From Rhynchonema sp. JSB1_4 (lineage: Eukaryota; Nematoda; Chromadorea; Monhysterida; Xyalidae), in contig JASAMV010003346.1 of assembly GCA_030248065.1 (NCBI GenBank), forward strand, positions 1 to 16,663: a stretch of DNA of 16,663 nucleotides. The letters are read 5' to 3'. Shown here one piece after another: positions 16,555-16,663 of this stretch. The notes under the pieces were generated by a model that did not search any database, was not told the origin of the DNA, and was given only the letters and a program-made list of their open reading frames with translations. Made by a program: the position numbers and the translations under genes. Position 1 is the stretch's first letter, and each line of letters starts with the position of its first letter.

Positions 16555-16663
16555 CTGGTGATTTAACTTTGTGTACTGAAACTTTATCCTCCGTTTTTTT
16601 TCGGTTTTTTTATCCGAAAATAAAAAACCGGTTCTTTCGCAAATTGCCACCATACATTCAGCG
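16555..16663. other. Right edge, poly-T and CGG-rich
   Basis: Contains CCGTTTTTTTTCGGTTTTTTT and AAAAAACCGG, resembling the interior of family G, but no TIR or boundary is visible before the window ends. Confidence 0.4.

Overview
The window looks like intergenic, transposon-dense DNA from a eukaryote, most likely an invertebrate animal. The reasons are a Ty3/gypsy-type LTR retrotransposon, a fragment of an APE-type LINE, and a nest of short TIR elements flanked by 8-bp or TA duplications. I could not identify the species, and I recognise no host gene, tRNA or rRNA.

Region 1 (1 to about 8300, minus strand) is the 5' two thirds of a Ty3/gypsy-type retrotransposon. In sense order it holds a probable 5' LTR, a primer-binding site matching the 3' end of tRNA-Phe, a leader of about 320 nt, a 1503-residue Gag-protease ORF, and a pol ORF (RT, RNase H, integrase) in the -1 frame that runs off the left edge. 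Neither frame is broken. The two ORFs overlap, and the overlap holds the heptamer GGGAAAC in the correct phase, followed 6 nt later by a stem-loop. The leader carries three long hairpins. Each is capped by the same 38-nt sequence but built on an unrelated stem sequence, and the third stem pairs with the primer-binding site. This is the most unusual signal in the window.

Region 2 (about 8300 to 10540) is mostly unassigned. It includes a degenerate fold-back at 8816-8940 and a LINE fragment on the minus strand (9214-10073) that retains the end of the endonuclease domain and the linker, then stops at a run of 19 C.

Region 3 (10543 to 16663) is a set of nested non-autonomous DNA transposons of roughly 330 to 510 bp each. 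Exact 8-bp target duplications support six of them, a 7/8 match supports a seventh, and TA flanks support others. One element (11560-14618) has been opened by four insertions. One of those (12249-13569) was itself entered twice, once by another copy of the outer family. Most of the 8-bp-duplication families carry an array of their own short motif inside short terminal repeats, which suggests binding arrays for different hAT-like transposases. No transposase gene is present, so mobilisation must have come from elsewhere.
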